64,000 bases of DNA from Blastocatellia bacterium (GCA_016713405.1 JADJPF010000001.1:682001-746000), one strand, 5' to 3'. Counted from the first letter of the stretch, positions 9,101-19,207 are shown. Notes: generated from the letters alone by a model not told the origin. Made by a program: numbers and translations.

Positions 9101-12100
9101 TTTCTATTTCACGAAGCATTATTTCACGGCGGTTATGGTAATTATCAGGAGCAAACACAAAATCATTAGCATGCCATCCAGATGCAAAAGATAGACCTAC
9201 TCTACCTTTTGAAATGTTGTCAACAAAAGACCATTCTTCAGCAACTCTAATTGGGTTATGTAACGGTAAAACAACACTGCCAGCACGGATATTAATTTTA
9301 TTTGTAATCATAGCAACAGCACTAGCAGCAAGTGAAGGATTGGGATAGAGACCACCAAAAGCATGAAAATGTCTTTCTGGAACCCATAGAGATGAAAAAC
9401 CATTTTGGTCAGCAAATTTTGCCCCTTCTAAAAACAGTTTATATCTATCTTCTGCTTTTGTACTTTCATCACTTGCAAAATAAAAAAGACTAAAATCTAT
9501 TGTTTTATTTTCATTACTATAATTATCTGAACTGCTTACTAAAATAGCCTCTTCAGATTGCACTATAACCTTAAAGCCTCTTGTAAGTGTCCATAAAAGT
9601 TCTAAAACAGAAATATCAAAAGAAATACTTGTTAAAGCTAGCCAAACGCTATCATTATCAAAACTAATTTTGTCATCCATTGCTCCAAAGAAGTTAACAA
9701 CATTGCGATGTTCAAGCATTACACCTTTTGGGTTGCCTGTTGAACCAGAAGTATAAATTACATAGGCTAAATTATTAGCAGAAACATTAGTTTTGGGATT
9801 TTCGCTTTTTTCACTTACTCCCCATTTGCCATCCAAACAAATAATATTTTGTTCTTGAGGGAAAGTTGATAAAAGTTTTTCTTGGGTAAGTAATACCTTG
9901 ATATTAGCGTCAGAAAGAATAAAAGAAATTCTATCTTTTGGATAAGACGGATCTAACGGAACATAAGCCGCACCAGCTTTAAGTATGGCTAATAAACCTA
10001 TTATCATTTCAAGTGAACGCTCAACACATATGCCTACTAAATGATCAGGTTCTACATTTAAGGAAATTAGATGGTAAGCTAAACGATTAGCTTTAGAGTT
10101 TAACTCATAGTAAGTAAGTTGTTTGTTTTCAAAGACAACAGCTATTTTATTTGGAGTAGATTTAGCTTGTATTTCAAATAACTGGTGAATACAAAGATCA
10201 GGATATGCTTTTGCTGTAGCATTCCAGCTATTAAGAATTATTTCGCGTTCATCGTCTGATAGCAAAGACTCTTTTTCATAATGCCTTTGAGGGTCTGCAA
10301 CCATGCTATTTAAAGCTGTTAGATAATAGCCACCTATTAAGTCAATTTGTTCTTTAGTTAATACAGCTAGGTTACAATTAAGCCTTAAAATTAAATCTGT
10401 AGAATTTGTTGTTTGTATAAAATGCGCCCACATAGCAAAATTAGTTTGCTCAAATACATTTTCAGAAAGAACTTCAATCCCAGTCATTGCAGAGAGCTTT
10501 TCATAAACATGGAAATTGATAAAGTCAAAAAATGTGTCAAATAATGCTTCACCACTATTTAAGCTTTGGATGTTAGCAAGTGGGTAAATACGGTGTGGCA
10601 TAATTTCACGCTCAAGAGCAAAAACTTCTTTAATAAGTTTAAGCCAATTTCCACCAGTAAGATTTTTGCGTATTGGGACTGTGTTTAAGAATAATCCTAA
10701 TACTTGTTCGCTATCTTGTTTTTCTGGTCTTCCATTGGTGACAATGCCTGTAATAACATCTGTTTGCCCGGTAAGTGTGCTAATAACTTTTAAGTGTGCT
10801 GCTAGTAATACTGATCGTAGTGCAACTGTTGCAGTTTGTGCTAACTTCCTTAAATTTTTGCTAAGGTCTTGAGAAATTGCTAAGTCTAGTGCATAAAGAC
10901 GAGGTGTTTGATCTTTATTAGAAAACCAACGAGGTAATCTAACAACATTACTATCAGCCAATAAATTAGTCCAAAATTCTTTGGTTTCTTTTGATTCTAA
11001 TGTTGCTTGTTCAAGAGCAATAAAGTCACGATAATCTGATTCTAGAGCTTTAAGAATTAACTCTTCACCATTTAAGAGAGAATTGTAGAGTTGAAAAAGC
11101 TCTGTTAACATGCTTGCAATGCTCCAACCATCAAGGATTGCATGATGAAAGCTTAAGCTAAGATAAAAAGTATCATCTGTTAAACAGTGTATTTGAAAAC
11201 GTAGTAATGGGGCTTGTTTCCAATCAAACCCACGAGTTTTTTCTGTTTCTAACCACTCATTTATTTGTTTATCTTGTTCATCCTTGGAAAGTGTGCGGAT
11301 ATTCACAATTGTTAGCGGAGCAAATGCTGTCTTTTGTACTAGTTGTAATGGTCTGCTGTAATCGCTAAAAGAAAACGTTGTTCGTAAAATTGTATGACGT
11401 TTTATAAGAGAGGCTATAGCTTGGTTTAATTTGTCTACATCAAGATATGTTTTTAGTACAAAACTAAAAATATCATGGTAGATTGCAGAGTCTACATTAT
11501 ACTCACTATGGAAAAGCATTCCTGCTTGTAAAATACTAACAGGGTAAGCATCATCTAGGTTATTTGGTAATAAAGCTTTGTCATGTTCAGAAATAAGGCT
11601 AAATGCTGTTGTAATAGGAATGTCAGATAAATTTGTACTAGATATTTTAGCTTCTTTTGCTAACTCTCTTATGGTTTGTGCTTGAAAAAGTTGTTTTAAT
11701 GTAAGATTCAATCCATAATTCCTTGCTTGTGACAATACTTGCACACTGCGTATAGAATCACCTCCTAAAGCAAAGAAATTATCATCTATACCAACTTGTT
11801 TTATTCCTAAAACTTCTATCCAAATGGCAGTTAAGATTTCTTCTTCAGATGTAGTTGCAGCAACAAAAACATTTTCTAATATGGGTCTATCTTCACTAGG
11901 AGCAGGTAAAGCCTTACGGTCAATTTTTCCATTAGGACTAAGCGGCATAGATTGCAGATAGACAACCGCAGATGGAACCATATATTCAGGCAGAAATTCT
12001 TTAACAAAAGTTTGAAGCTGATTAATAGAAGGAACTTCAACAAGTTGAGCTACAACATAGGCTACTAAGCGTTTGTCTTTGTTATGATCTTGATGTGCTA

Positions 12101-15100
12101 CTACTACAACTTCTTTTACTGATGGATGTTGAGCTAAGACAGTTTCTATTTCTCCTAACTCAATACGAAAACCACGAATCTTAACTTGATGATCAATTCG
12201 GCCTAAATACTCAATAGAACCATCTTCTAACCAACGAGCTAAATCACCGGTTCTATACATTCTTTCTCCTAAAAAGAAAGGATTAGGAATAAATTTTTCA
12301 TCTGTTAAATCAGGGCGGTTCCAATAATGACTTGCAAGCCCTATCCCTGCTATGTAAAGCTCTGCCGCCACTCCTATTGGCACTGGCTGAAGATGGTTAT
12401 CTAATATATGTATTTGAGTATTTGCTATAGGATAACCTATAGGGACTATTTTTCTTTGACTTTGTTTTTGACAATGCCAATAAGTGACATCAATTGCGGC
12501 TTCTGTCGGGCCATAGAGGTTATGAAGTGTCGTTGTATTTAATTTTTGATAAAAACGTTCTTGTAGGTCAAACGGTAAAGCTTCACCGCTACACATTACT
12601 TGTCTTATGCTTATGCAATCTTCTACACCTGGCTCTTCTAAAAACACCTGTAACATAGAAGGCACAAAATGCAATGTTGTTACTTGTTGTTGTTTAATTA
12701 GTTGGACAAGATAACGACTATCTTTGTGACCTTCAGCTTTAGCAATAACTAAACTTGCTCCTGTCATTAACGGCCAGAAAAATTCCCATACACTTACATC
12801 AAAGCTAAAAGGTGTTTTTTGTAATACTTTGTCATAAGAAGTAAGTTGATATTGTTCTTGCATCCATAACAAACGGTTACAAATACCTTTATGAGTATTT
12901 ACAGCCCCTTTTGGCTTACCTGTAGAGCCTGAAGTATAAATCATATAGGCTGGGCTATTTTCTGCTACATTGCTTGTTGGGTTATCAGTGCTAAAGCCAG
13001 ATATACTTTCCCAGTCAGAATCTAAACAAATGATCTTACTGGATTTACTAGGCAGCTTGCTTAGTAAATGTTCTTGGGTAAGAAGAATAGCTGCTCCAGC
13101 ATCTTCTAGCATAAAAGAGATTCTATCTTTGGGGTAGCTAGGATCAATTGGAACATAAGCTGCTCCTGCTTTAATAATTCCTAAAAGCCCTATTACTAGC
13201 TCAAATGAGCGTTCTACACTTATTGATACTAAAGTTTCTTCTTTTACAAAGTTTGCTTGTAAAAAGTGAGCAAGCTGATTAGCTTTTTTATTAAGTTGAT
13301 TATAGGTAAGTGTGTCTTCTTCATATTCTAAATCTATAGCATCAGGATCAATTGCTACTTGGTTTTCTATTAATTTTTGTATGATAAGTATAGTTTTGTA
13401 ATCTCTACTTGTGTTATTAAAATTAAGAATGGAAGATTTTTCTTTCTTAGAAAGTATCTCTAAGTTTGAAATAGCTGTTTTAGGCTCTTTTACTATTGAC
13501 TCAAGCAATGTATAAAAGTTATCGGCCAGCCGTTCAATAGTGGATGTTTCAAAAAGATCTGTATTATATTCAAAAATGGCTAATAAACCTGATTCTGTTT
13601 CTATTGTTTCAAGCAGTAAATCAAATTTGGCTGTTTTATTATCAACCACTTCTGTAGAAAGACTTATATCTTGAAGTTCAATTAAACTAATAGGTGTATT
13701 TTGCATTACAAACATGACTTGGAAAAAAGGTGTCCTACTTAAATCACGCTCGGGTTGAAGCTTTTCAACTAAGGCTTCAAAAGGAATATCTTGATTGGAA
13801 TAAGCACCTAATGTTACTTCTTTTACTCTTGATAAAAGTTCTTCAAAACTTGGATTTCCTGATAAATCTGTTCTTAATACTAGGGTATTTACAAATACCC
13901 CTATCAAATTTTCTATTTGGGAATGATTACGATTAGCAATAGGAGTGCCTATTAGTATATCTTCGGTGCTAGTATAACGATAAAGCAAAGTTTGTAAGCT
14001 TGCTAACATAAGCATAAAAGGTGTTACGCTTTGTTGTCGTGAGAGTAAGTATAATTTTTCTATTAAGGATTTTGATATAACTTTTGTATGTTTACGACCT
14101 GCAAAAGTTTGAATAGGTGGACGTGCTTTATCAATAGGTAGTTGTAAAGGTGTTAAATTTCCCGCTAATTTTTCTTTCCAATAACCAAGCTGTTTTTCAA
14201 AAACTTCTCCCTGCATCCATTGTCGTTGCCAATAAGCATAATCTGCATATTGTATTGGCAGTTTTGGTAAGTCTGGAATTTTATTTTGTGTGTATGATTG
14301 ATAAAGTGTTGCCATTTCTTTTACAAATACTCCAAATGACCATCCATCCCATACTATATGCGGTAAAACAATTAAAACTATATGTTCAGTTTCGCTTATG
14401 CTAATAAGGGTGACTCTTATTAACAAATCTTCTGAAAGGTTAAAAAGTTTTTGACCTTCTGATATGTACACTTCTGATAATCTAACTTCTAGTTCTGTTT
14501 CTGCAACATTACTTAAGTTTATTTGTTGTATTTTTAAATCACGATTTTCAATAATGATTTGAATAGGACGGCTATTAACTAGCCTAAAGTTAGTACGCAG
14601 TGCTTCATGGCGTTGAATAATATGATTAAAACTAAGTTCAAGAGCAGCTAAATTAAGAAAACCCTTAATTTTTATACCAAATCTATCATTATAAGCGGGG
14701 TTATTAGGTTCAAACTGGCTTAAAAACCAAAGTCTTTCTTGAGTAAAAGATAAAGGTAAATCAATTTCACGGGGTAAAGGTGTAATAAGATGCTCTTTTT
14801 CAAGATGTTTAGAATCGTTAGAAATGTCTATTAACTGAGCTAGTTGGGCAATGGTTGGAGATTCTAATAAATTACGAAGAGAAATATCATTAGTAAATGT
14901 GCTTCGTAGTTTTGTGAATAGCTGCATAGCAAGCAAAGAATGTCCACCTAATTCAAAGAAATTATCATTTATTCCTACAGATTTAACATTTAGTAACTCT
15001 TTCCATATTTCAGCTAATTCTATTTCTGTTCTAGTAGAAGGTGCTAGATATTCTGCTAGGCTACTTTGAGAATATTCAGGAGCAGGTAAAGCCTTACGGT

Positions 15101-15971
15101 CAACTTTAGCATTAGGTGTTAGAGGCATGGATTGTAAATAAACAACTGCTGATGGAACCATATATTCTGGCAATTGCTGTCTAATATATGTTTGTATTTC
15201 TGATGTTGAAGGTAATGTTTCATCAGAGTTTTTAGTTACAAGGTATGCTACTAGTTTCTTTTCATCTCTTTTATCTTCTCTTGCTATTACAACTGCTTGT
15301 GATACTTCTGGATGTTGGAGCAGTAAAGTTTCAATTTCACCAAGTTCAATACGAAAACCACGAATTTTAACTTGATGGTCAAGCCTACCAAGAAATTCTA
15401 TAGTACCATCATCTAGCCAACGTGCTAAATCTCCTGTTCTATATAACTTGTCTGTTTGAGATTTGCTAAAAGGATTTGCAATAAACTTTTCTGATGTAAG
15501 CTCAGGACGTTGGAAATATCCTTTTACTACTCCTTCTCCTGCTATTAATAGCTCTCCTGCTACTCCTACTGGCACTAGTTCTAGTGCTTCATTTACTATG
15601 TAAATTTGTGTGTTGGCTATTGGTTTTCCTATTGTTACTGTATTTAATACTCTATCGTTAGCCTCTACTTTATGTGTGGATGACCAAATGGTTGTTTCTG
15701 TTGGCCCATACATATTATGTAACTCACCTTTTATTACATTTATTAATTCTTTTGCTAGGCTTGTTGTTAATGCTTCTCCTCCTACCATCATCATTTTTAA
15801 CTCTTTTATTGCTTCTTTTGCTTCTTCTTCTGTTGTTAATACTCTTGCTAATGATGGTGTACATTGTAAATGACTTACTTTATGTCTCTTTATTTGTTCT
15901 GTTATTGAATAGTCTAAGGAAGTAGAGTTAGTTAATAACCTAACTTGGTCAAGATAGCTTAAGCCTTCCAT
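6180..15971 (-). CDS. NRPS, modules M6 (C-terminal half of A)-M8, terminal reductase
   Basis: An unbroken 3,263-residue stretch. It begins inside A6, just after the LLM domain of M6. Order with rough positions: A6 C-half (15.95-15.09 kb), PCP6 (GGHSL, 15.0), C7 (PHIVWDGWS, 14.8-13.5), A7 (13.4-11.9), PCP7 (GGDSI, 11.75), C8 (HHAILDGWS, 11.6-10.3), A8 split by an LLM domain (9.50-8.46), PCP8 (GGNSI, 7.5) and R (7.28-6.19). Hand-read codes: A7 DVWHMSLIDK, the serine type; A8 DILQLGMIWK, the glycine type. The R domain has TGATGFLG for NAD(P)H and YTQTK as the catalytic Tyr-Lys, so the peptide leaves as an aldehyde or alcohol. No thioesterase is present. The apparent ATG at 15971 is internal, since the previous fragment continues into it after a one-base deletion. 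Confidence 0.93.
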   Translation of the reverse strand: MEGLSYLDQVRLLTNSTSLDYSITEQIKRHKVSHLQCTPSLARVLTTEEEAKEAIKELKMMMVGGEALTTSLAKELINVIKGELHNMYGPTETTIWSSTHKVEANDRVLNTVTIGKPIANTQIYIVNEALELVPVGVAGELLIAGEGVVKGYFQRPELTSEKFIANPFSKSQTDKLYRTGDLARWLDDGTIEFLGRLDHQVKIRGFRIELGEIETLLLQHPEVSQAVVIAREDKRDEKKLVAYLVTKNSDETLPSTSEIQTYIRQQLPEYMVPSAVVYLQSMPLTPNAKVDRKALPAPEYSQSSLAEYLAPSTRTEIELAEIWKELLNVKSVGINDNFFELGGHSLLAMQLFTKLRSTFTNDISLRNLLESPTIAQLAQLIDISNDSKHLEKEHLITPLPREIDLPLSFTQERLWFLSQFEPNNPAYNDRFGIKIKGFLNLAALELSFNHIIQRHEALRTNFRLVNSRPIQIIIENRDLKIQQINLSNVAETELEVRLSEVYISEGQKLFNLSEDLLIRVTLISISETEHIVLIVLPHIVWDGWSFGVFVKEMATLYQSYTQNKIPDLPKLPIQYADYAYWQRQWMQGEVFEKQLGYWKEKLAGNLTPLQLPIDKARPPIQTFAGRKHTKVISKSLIEKLYLLSRQQSVTPFMLMLASLQTLLYRYTSTEDILIGTPIANRNHSQIENLIGVFVNTLVLRTDLSGNPSFEELLSRVKEVTLGAYSNQDIPFEALVEKLQPERDLSRTPFFQVMFVMQNTPISLIELQDISLSTEVVDNKTAKFDLLLETIETESGLLAIFEYNTDLFETSTIERLADNFYTLLESIVKEPKTAISNLEILSKKEKSSILNFNNTSRDYKTILIIQKLIENQVAIDPDAIDLEYEEDTLTYNQLNKKANQLAHFLQANFVKEETLVSISVERSFELVIGLLGIIKAGAAYVPIDPSYPKDRISFMLEDAGAAILLTQEHLLSKLPSKSSKIICLDSDWESISGFSTDNPTSNVAENSPAYMIYTSGSTGKPKGAVNTHKGICNRLLWMQEQYQLTSYDKVLQKTPFSFDVSVWEFFWPLMTGASLVIAKAEGHKDSRYLVQLIKQQQVTTLHFVPSMLQVFLEEPGVEDCISIRQVMCSGEALPFDLQERFYQKLNTTTLHNLYGPTEAAIDVTYWHCQKQSQRKIVPIGYPIANTQIHILDNHLQPVPIGVAAELYIAGIGLASHYWNRPDLTDEKFIPNPFFLGERMYRTGDLARWLEDGSIEYLGRIDHQVKIRGFRIELGEIETVLAQHPSVKEVVVVAHQDHNKDKRLVAYVVAQLVEVPSINQLQTFVKEFLPEYMVPSAVVYLQSMPLSPNGKIDRKALPAPSEDRPILENVFVAATTSEEEILTAIWIEVLGIKQVGIDDNFFALGGDSIRSVQVLSQARNYGLNLTLKQLFQAQTIRELAKEAKISSTNLSDIPITTAFSLISEHDKALLPNNLDDAYPVSILQAGMLFHSEYNVDSAIYHDIFSFVLKTYLDVDKLNQAIASLIKRHTILRTTFSFSDYSRPLQLVQKTAFAPLTIVNIRTLSKDEQDKQINEWLETEKTRGFDWKQAPLLRFQIHCLTDDTFYLSLSFHHAILDGWSIASMLTELFQLYNSLLNGEELILKALESDYRDFIALEQATLESKETKEFWTNLLADSNVVRLPRWFSNKDQTPRLYALDLAISQDLSKNLRKLAQTATVALRSVLLAAHLKVISTLTGQTDVITGIVTNGRPEKQDSEQVLGLFLNTVPIRKNLTGGNWLKLIKEVFALEREIMPHRIYPLANIQSLNSGEALFDTFFDFINFHVYEKLSAMTGIEVLSENVFEQTNFAMWAHFIQTTNSTDLILRLNCNLAVLTKEQIDLIGGYYLTALNSMVADPQRHYEKESLLSDDEREIILNSWNATAKAYPDLCIHQLFEIQAKSTPNKIAVVFENKQLTYYELNSKANRLAYHLISLNVEPDHLVGICVERSLEMIIGLLAILKAGAAYVPLDPSYPKDRISFILSDANIKVLLTQEKLLSTFPQEQNIICLDGKWGVSEKSENPKTNVSANNLAYVIYTSGSTGNPKGVMLEHRNVVNFFGAMDDKISFDNDSVWLALTSISFDISVLELLWTLTRGFKVIVQSEEAILVSSSDNYSNENKTIDFSLFYFASDESTKAEDRYKLFLEGAKFADQNGFSSLWVPERHFHAFGGLYPNPSLAASAVAMITNKINIRAGSVVLPLHNPIRVAEEWSFVDNISKGRVGLSFASGWHANDFVFAPDNYHNRREIMLREIETVKKLWRGESVTARNGFGNDVEIKTLPQPVQKDLPVWLTAGGSPETFKIAGQMGINLLTHLLGQSIESLSEKIVIYRQAWKSSGHKGEGYVTLMLHTFVEKNLEYVKEKVTIPFSNYLRSSVDLLKPLAQSIGLNFDSLTDEDKETVVSHRFDRYFETSGLFGTPETCFKIVNQLKAIGVDEIACLIDFGIDADAVLNALDYLNKLMKQSNALTYDYSIAAQIHRHNVTHMQCTPSLGRLIMNDQGARSAMSKLDYLLLGGEALPSNFAYEITQTLPSKLLNMYGPTETTIWSTVYNVEEANSFISIGRPIANTEIYILDQFNQPLPVAVSGELYIGGDGLARGYYQRPELTNERFVPNPFKNNARLYRTGDLARYLPDGNIDFLGRIDHQVKLRGFRIELGEIEVLLAQHPEIKECLAIIQADQPENKKIIAYFIPQLKNSPSINKLRQYLSEKLPEYMIPSTFVPMESWPLTPNGKINRRALPIPTTERPLLKDSYLSPTTETEAKIISIFSQLLEIDQIGIEDNFFELGGNSILSVQLVVKLRETFKVEIPLRTLFDNTPTARKVAEIIDNASPMVEKLDLAAEIVLDESIKPPTSNYSIVTEPNNIFLTGATGFLGAFLLVELINQTNAQIYCLVRAANLELAQERLIERMKFYELWNEAFSSRISVLVGDLSQPRFGLSEETFDKLAANIDVIYHVGATVNFIYSYQVLKPANVFGTQEVLRLASKTKVKPVHFTSTSSVFEGFNGGKTVFEYDEINLEASFSTGYTQTKVVSEKIIEIARQRGLPVSIYRLDLVGGHSKTGVANTSDFIALLIKGCIQYGSAPLLNSVFDLTPVDFACNAIVTLSKQTNQIGKNFHLLNPYPPSASGLFDWVRSFGYDLEAKPFREWQTEITSQNTLKPENALYTLIPFIKELRLDQEDEFFTFDVHQTEEALLPLQIICPKIDTELLHKCLAFFERCGFISVMQKM

Positions 15972-16966
15972 AACATTTGATAAGAAATACCAAAATCTAT
16001 TAAACAGGCTACTTCATCTACTCCTATTTCTTTTAGTTTTTCTACTATTTGAACACAAGTTTCTACATTGCCTAGAAGCCCACTTGTATCAAAATAACGC
16101 TCAAAGGCGTGTTCTAAGAGTGCATCTAAATCATCTTTAGTAAAATCTTCTGCATCAATGTTTACACCTAAGCTTTTTCCTAGATTTCTTATTAAATCTA
16201 AAGAAGTGCGTAAATAATTAATAAAGGGTTTACGAACTCGTTCTTTTACTTCTTTTGAATCTTTTCCTACATAAGTATGTATCATTAAGCTAACATAGCC
16301 ATTACCGGGATAGCCTTTATTTTGCCAAGCTTGACGATAAACTTTAATTTTTTCACTAAGTTCTTCAATACTTTGGCCTAACAAGTGGGTAAGAAGATTA
16401 GCCCCAACTTCGCCAGCTAGTTGGAAAGTGGAAGGGCTACCAGCAGCAGTTACCCAAACAGGTAACTCTTTTTGTATGGGTTTAGGAAGAATTCTTATAG
16501 CAACATTATTACCAGCCCCACCCTTAAAGCTTATTGCTTCACCTCGCCATAGCTTACGAACCGTTTCTATATCACGAAACATAATATCTCTACGGTTAGA
16601 GTAATTATCAGGAGCAAAGACAAAATCATCCGCATGCCATCCAGATGCAAAAGATAGTCCTACTCTTCCTTTAGACAAGTTATCTATAACTGACCAATCT
16701 TCAGCAACTCTAATTGGACTATTTAGAGGTAAAACTACGCTCCCTGCTCTTATTTGAATATTGTTAGTTAGAGCAGCAACAGCAGAACTAGCAACAGCAG
16801 GATTAGGATAAAGTCCACCAAAAGCATGAAAGTGACGTTCAGGAGTCCAAACAGCAGAAAAATTATGCTCATCAGCAAATTTTGCTCCATCTATTAAGAG
16901 TTTATACTTATTGTTTGAATTTTCTGTTGAATCATCACTTGCAAAATAGAAGAGGCTAAAATCCAT
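15959..16966 (-). CDS. NRPS fragment: luciferase-like monooxygenase (LLM) domain of M6
   Basis: A 335-residue fragment starting MDFSLFYFASDDS, the entry to an FMN-dependent luciferase-like monooxygenase of the natural-product type (MupA/Atu3671-like). Other family stretches seen are ERHFHAFGGLYPNP, GLSFASGWHADDF and SSFQLAGEVGANLLTH-like barrel segments. In the intact copies this domain is embedded between A4 and A5 of the adenylation domain. It is isolated here by frame breaks at about 16.98 kb (net 2-base loss versus M4) and 15.97 kb (AACATTTGATAAG versus AACATGTTGGTAAG in M4). It should be joined to both neighbours. A free-standing monooxygenase is unlikely. Confidence 0.85.
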   Translation of the reverse strand: MDFSLFYFASDDSTENSNNKYKLLIDGAKFADEHNFSAVWTPERHFHAFGGLYPNPAVASSAVAALTNNIQIRAGSVVLPLNSPIRVAEDWSVIDNLSKGRVGLSFASGWHADDFVFAPDNYSNRRDIMFRDIETVRKLWRGEAISFKGGAGNNVAIRILPKPIQKELPVWVTAAGSPSTFQLAGEVGANLLTHLLGQSIEELSEKIKVYRQAWQNKGYPGNGYVSLMIHTYVGKDSKEVKERVRKPFINYLRTSLDLIRNLGKSLGVNIDAEDFTKDDLDALLEHAFERYFDTSGLLGNVETCVQIVEKLKEIGVDEVACLIDFGISYQMLWKA

Positions 16967-16976
16967 CTTCTTTGAG

Positions 16977-17528
16977 CTATTTTTCTAGTTTTTCTAAACT
17001 AACAACACCTCTGCTATCAGATTGAATAACAACTTTGAAGCCACGGGATAGAGTCCAAAAGAGTTCAAGGACAGAAATATCAAAGGAAATACTAGTAACA
17101 GCTAACCAAACACCGTCCGAATATTTACCAATTCTTTGCTCCATACCAACAAAGAAATTAATAACATTACGGTGGGAAATCATAACTCCTTTAGGCTTAC
17201 CTGTAGAACCTGATGTATAAATAATATATGCTAAGTTTTCGCTAGTGTTTATATTTACTAGATTTGATGTGCTTTCTTTTTCTATATCCTTCCAATCATT
17301 ATCAATAAAAACAGTATTTCCAATGTATAAAGAAGCGAGAGAAGACAAACTATTTTGAGTGATAAGCACGCTAAGCTGAGCATCATCAATCATATAAGAG
17401 ATTCTATCTTTAGGATAAGAAGAATCCAAAGGAACATAAGCTGCGCCTGCTTTAAGAATAGCAAGAAGAGCAATCATCATTTCGCTAGAGCGTTCTATTA
17501 ATAAACCTACCCTAGAATTTGATGTCAC
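16977..17528 (-). CDS. NRPS fragment: N-terminal part of A6
   Basis: Carries A2 (LKAGAAYVPLDSSYPKDR), A3 (YIIYTSGSTGKPKGVM) and A4 (FDISVLELFW), then runs to DSRGVVSLEK, where the LLM domain begins in the intact M4 copy. The true reading continues upstream: a GGGG run seen in the 30.98-kb copy is GGG near 17.62 kb, which shifts the frame and hides the A1 part. The start codon given is only the first in-frame ATG and is not a real initiation site. Confidence 0.8.
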   Translation of the reverse strand: MTSNSRVGLLIERSSEMMIALLAILKAGAAYVPLDSSYPKDRISYMIDDAQLSVLITQNSLSSLASLYIGNTVFIDNDWKDIEKESTSNLVNINTSENLAYIIYTSGSTGKPKGVMISHRNVINFFVGMEQRIGKYSDGVWLAVTSISFDISVLELFWTLSRGFKVVIQSDSRGVVSLEKLEK

Positions 17529-17587
17529 TCCTAGTTTACGTAAGAAATGAGCTAGTTGGTTAGCTTTCTCATTTAACTCTTTATAAC

Positions 17588-19207
17588 TTAATTCATTGTT
17601 TTCAAAGATAATAGCAGTAGAAGAAGGGATTTAGTTACTTGATGTTCAAAGAGTTGATGAATAGTTATTTCTCTATCATAATCACAGTAAGTATTATTCC
17701 AAGTGTAAAGTAATTCTTCTTTTTCTGCTTGAGAGATAAGAGATAATTTAGAGATATGTTCTTTTGGATTATTAACTATTGATTCTAATAGCGTTAAGAA
17801 ATTATCTGCCATTCTTACTATAGTAGAATGATAAAATAAATCTGTGTTGTATTCAAAAATAGTAAACAAACCAGAATCATTTTCATAAGCTTCAAGAGTT
17901 AAATCAAATTTGGCAGTTTTATTGTCAACAACCAATGAGGAAAGGGTTATATCCTCTAACTCTATTTTAGGAACAAAAGCATTTTGAAGAATAAGCATGA
18001 CTTGGAAAAAAGGGCTACGACTTAAATCGCGCTCAGGTTGAAGCTTTTCAACTAGAGCTTCAAAAGGAATATCTTGATTAGAATAAGCACCTAGGGTGAC
18101 ATCTTTAACTCTAGCAAGAAGTTGCTCAAAAGTAGGATTAGAAGATAAATCAGAACGCATAACCAAAGTGTTAATAAAAACACCAATAAGGTTTTCTATG
18201 TCAGGATGATTACGGTTAGCAATAGGACTACCAACCAAAATATCTTCACTTCCACTGTATCGATAAAGAAGAGTTTGAAAGGCAGCCAACAATGTCATAA
18301 ACAAAGTTGCAGAATTGTTTCTTGATAGCTGTTGTATTTCTTTTAATAACTTACTAGGCAATACTTTAAGAAATCTTCTACCAGCAAAAGTCTGGATAGG
18401 TGGACGAGGTTTATCTATAGGTAGTTGTAAGGGTGATAGTTTACTAGCTAACTTTTCTTTCCAATAAGCAAGTTGTTTTTCAAAAACTTCACCTTGCATC
18501 CATTGTCGTTGCCAATAGGCATAATCTGCGTATTGTATTGGCAGTTTTGGTAGTTCTGGAGTTTTATTTTCTGTGTATGATTGATAAAGTGTTGCTATTT
18601 CTCTTACAAATACTCCAAATGACCATCCATCCCATACTATATGTGAAAATATAAATAGCAATACGTGGTATTGCTCATTTATTTTTATCAAAGTAGTTCT
18701 AAATAATAAGTCTTCTGATAAATTAAAAAGTTTTTGACCTTCTTTAATAAATAATTCTTCAATTTCAGCTTCAAAATTAGCATTATCAATATTTTCTAAA
18801 TTAATTTGAGAAAGTTCCAAAACACGGTTTTTAGCAATAATTTGGACAGGATTACCATTAACAAAAGCAAAATTTGTTCTTAAAGCTTCATGTCTTTCAA
18901 TTATTTGGTTTAAGCTTTCCTCTAATGCTAAAAAGTTTAGTGAGCCTTTTATTTCTATTGCTAAACGCTCATTATAAGCAGCATTATCTGGCTCAAACTG
19001 GCTTAAAAACCATAATCTTTCTTGAGTAAATGATAAAGGTATGTCTTGGTTTCTTGATATTTTAGATATAACTACTTCTAGTTTATTACCTTTTTTGATT
19101 TCCAAATCTATTAAATTTGATAACGATTCAATTGTTGAGTTATCAAAGAGCGATCTTAAAATTAAATCTACATTAAACACATTTCTTATCTTTGTATTTA
19201 ATTGCAT
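17588..19207 (-). CDS. NRPS fragment: PCP5 C-terminal part, C6, start of A6
   Basis: The open frame extends upstream of the first ATG to about 19.39 kb and includes PCP5 (DNFFELGGHSLLAMQL near 19.22 kb). C6 follows (NQDIPLSFTQERLWFLSQ, FSHIVWDGWS, YADYAYWQRQWMQ, HPDIENLIGVFINTLV). The second, catalytic His of the HHxxxDG motif is kept while the first is Ser, as in the sister domains. LSRSPFFQVM shows the intact six-base homopolymer that is altered in three other copies. The frame is lost at 17.62 kb in the first residues of A6. Confidence 0.85.
   Translation of the reverse strand: MQLNTKIRNVFNVDLILRSLFDNSTIESLSNLIDLEIKKGNKLEVVISKISRNQDIPLSFTQERLWFLSQFEPDNAAYNERLAIEIKGSLNFLALEESLNQIIERHEALRTNFAFVNGNPVQIIAKNRVLELSQINLENIDNANFEAEIEELFIKEGQKLFNLSEDLLFRTTLIKINEQYHVLLFIFSHIVWDGWSFGVFVREIATLYQSYTENKTPELPKLPIQYADYAYWQRQWMQGEVFEKQLAYWKEKLASKLSPLQLPIDKPRPPIQTFAGRRFLKVLPSKLLKEIQQLSRNNSATLFMTLLAAFQTLLYRYSGSEDILVGSPIANRNHPDIENLIGVFINTLVMRSDLSSNPTFEQLLARVKDVTLGAYSNQDIPFEALVEKLQPERDLSRSPFFQVMLILQNAFVPKIELEDITLSSLVVDNKTAKFDLTLEAYENDSGLFTIFEYNTDLFYHSTIVRMADNFLTLLESIVNNPKEHISKLSLISQAEKEELLYTWNNTYCDYDREITIHQLFEHQVTKSLLLLLLSLKTMN

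Noticed and set aside
15674..15925. Plus-strand leucine-rich open frame (and its copies near 19.95, 24.4, 30.05 and 33.26 kb) resembling a membrane protein
   Set aside because: It is the antisense of the A5-A6 part of the glycine A domains; it recurs only because the modules repeat, and the sense frame has full NRPS motifs.
15959..16966. Free-standing luciferase-like monooxygenase gene
   Set aside because: The intact copies at 24.6-25.7 and 8.5-9.5 kb are embedded in A domains; the isolated frame here results from two small indels.
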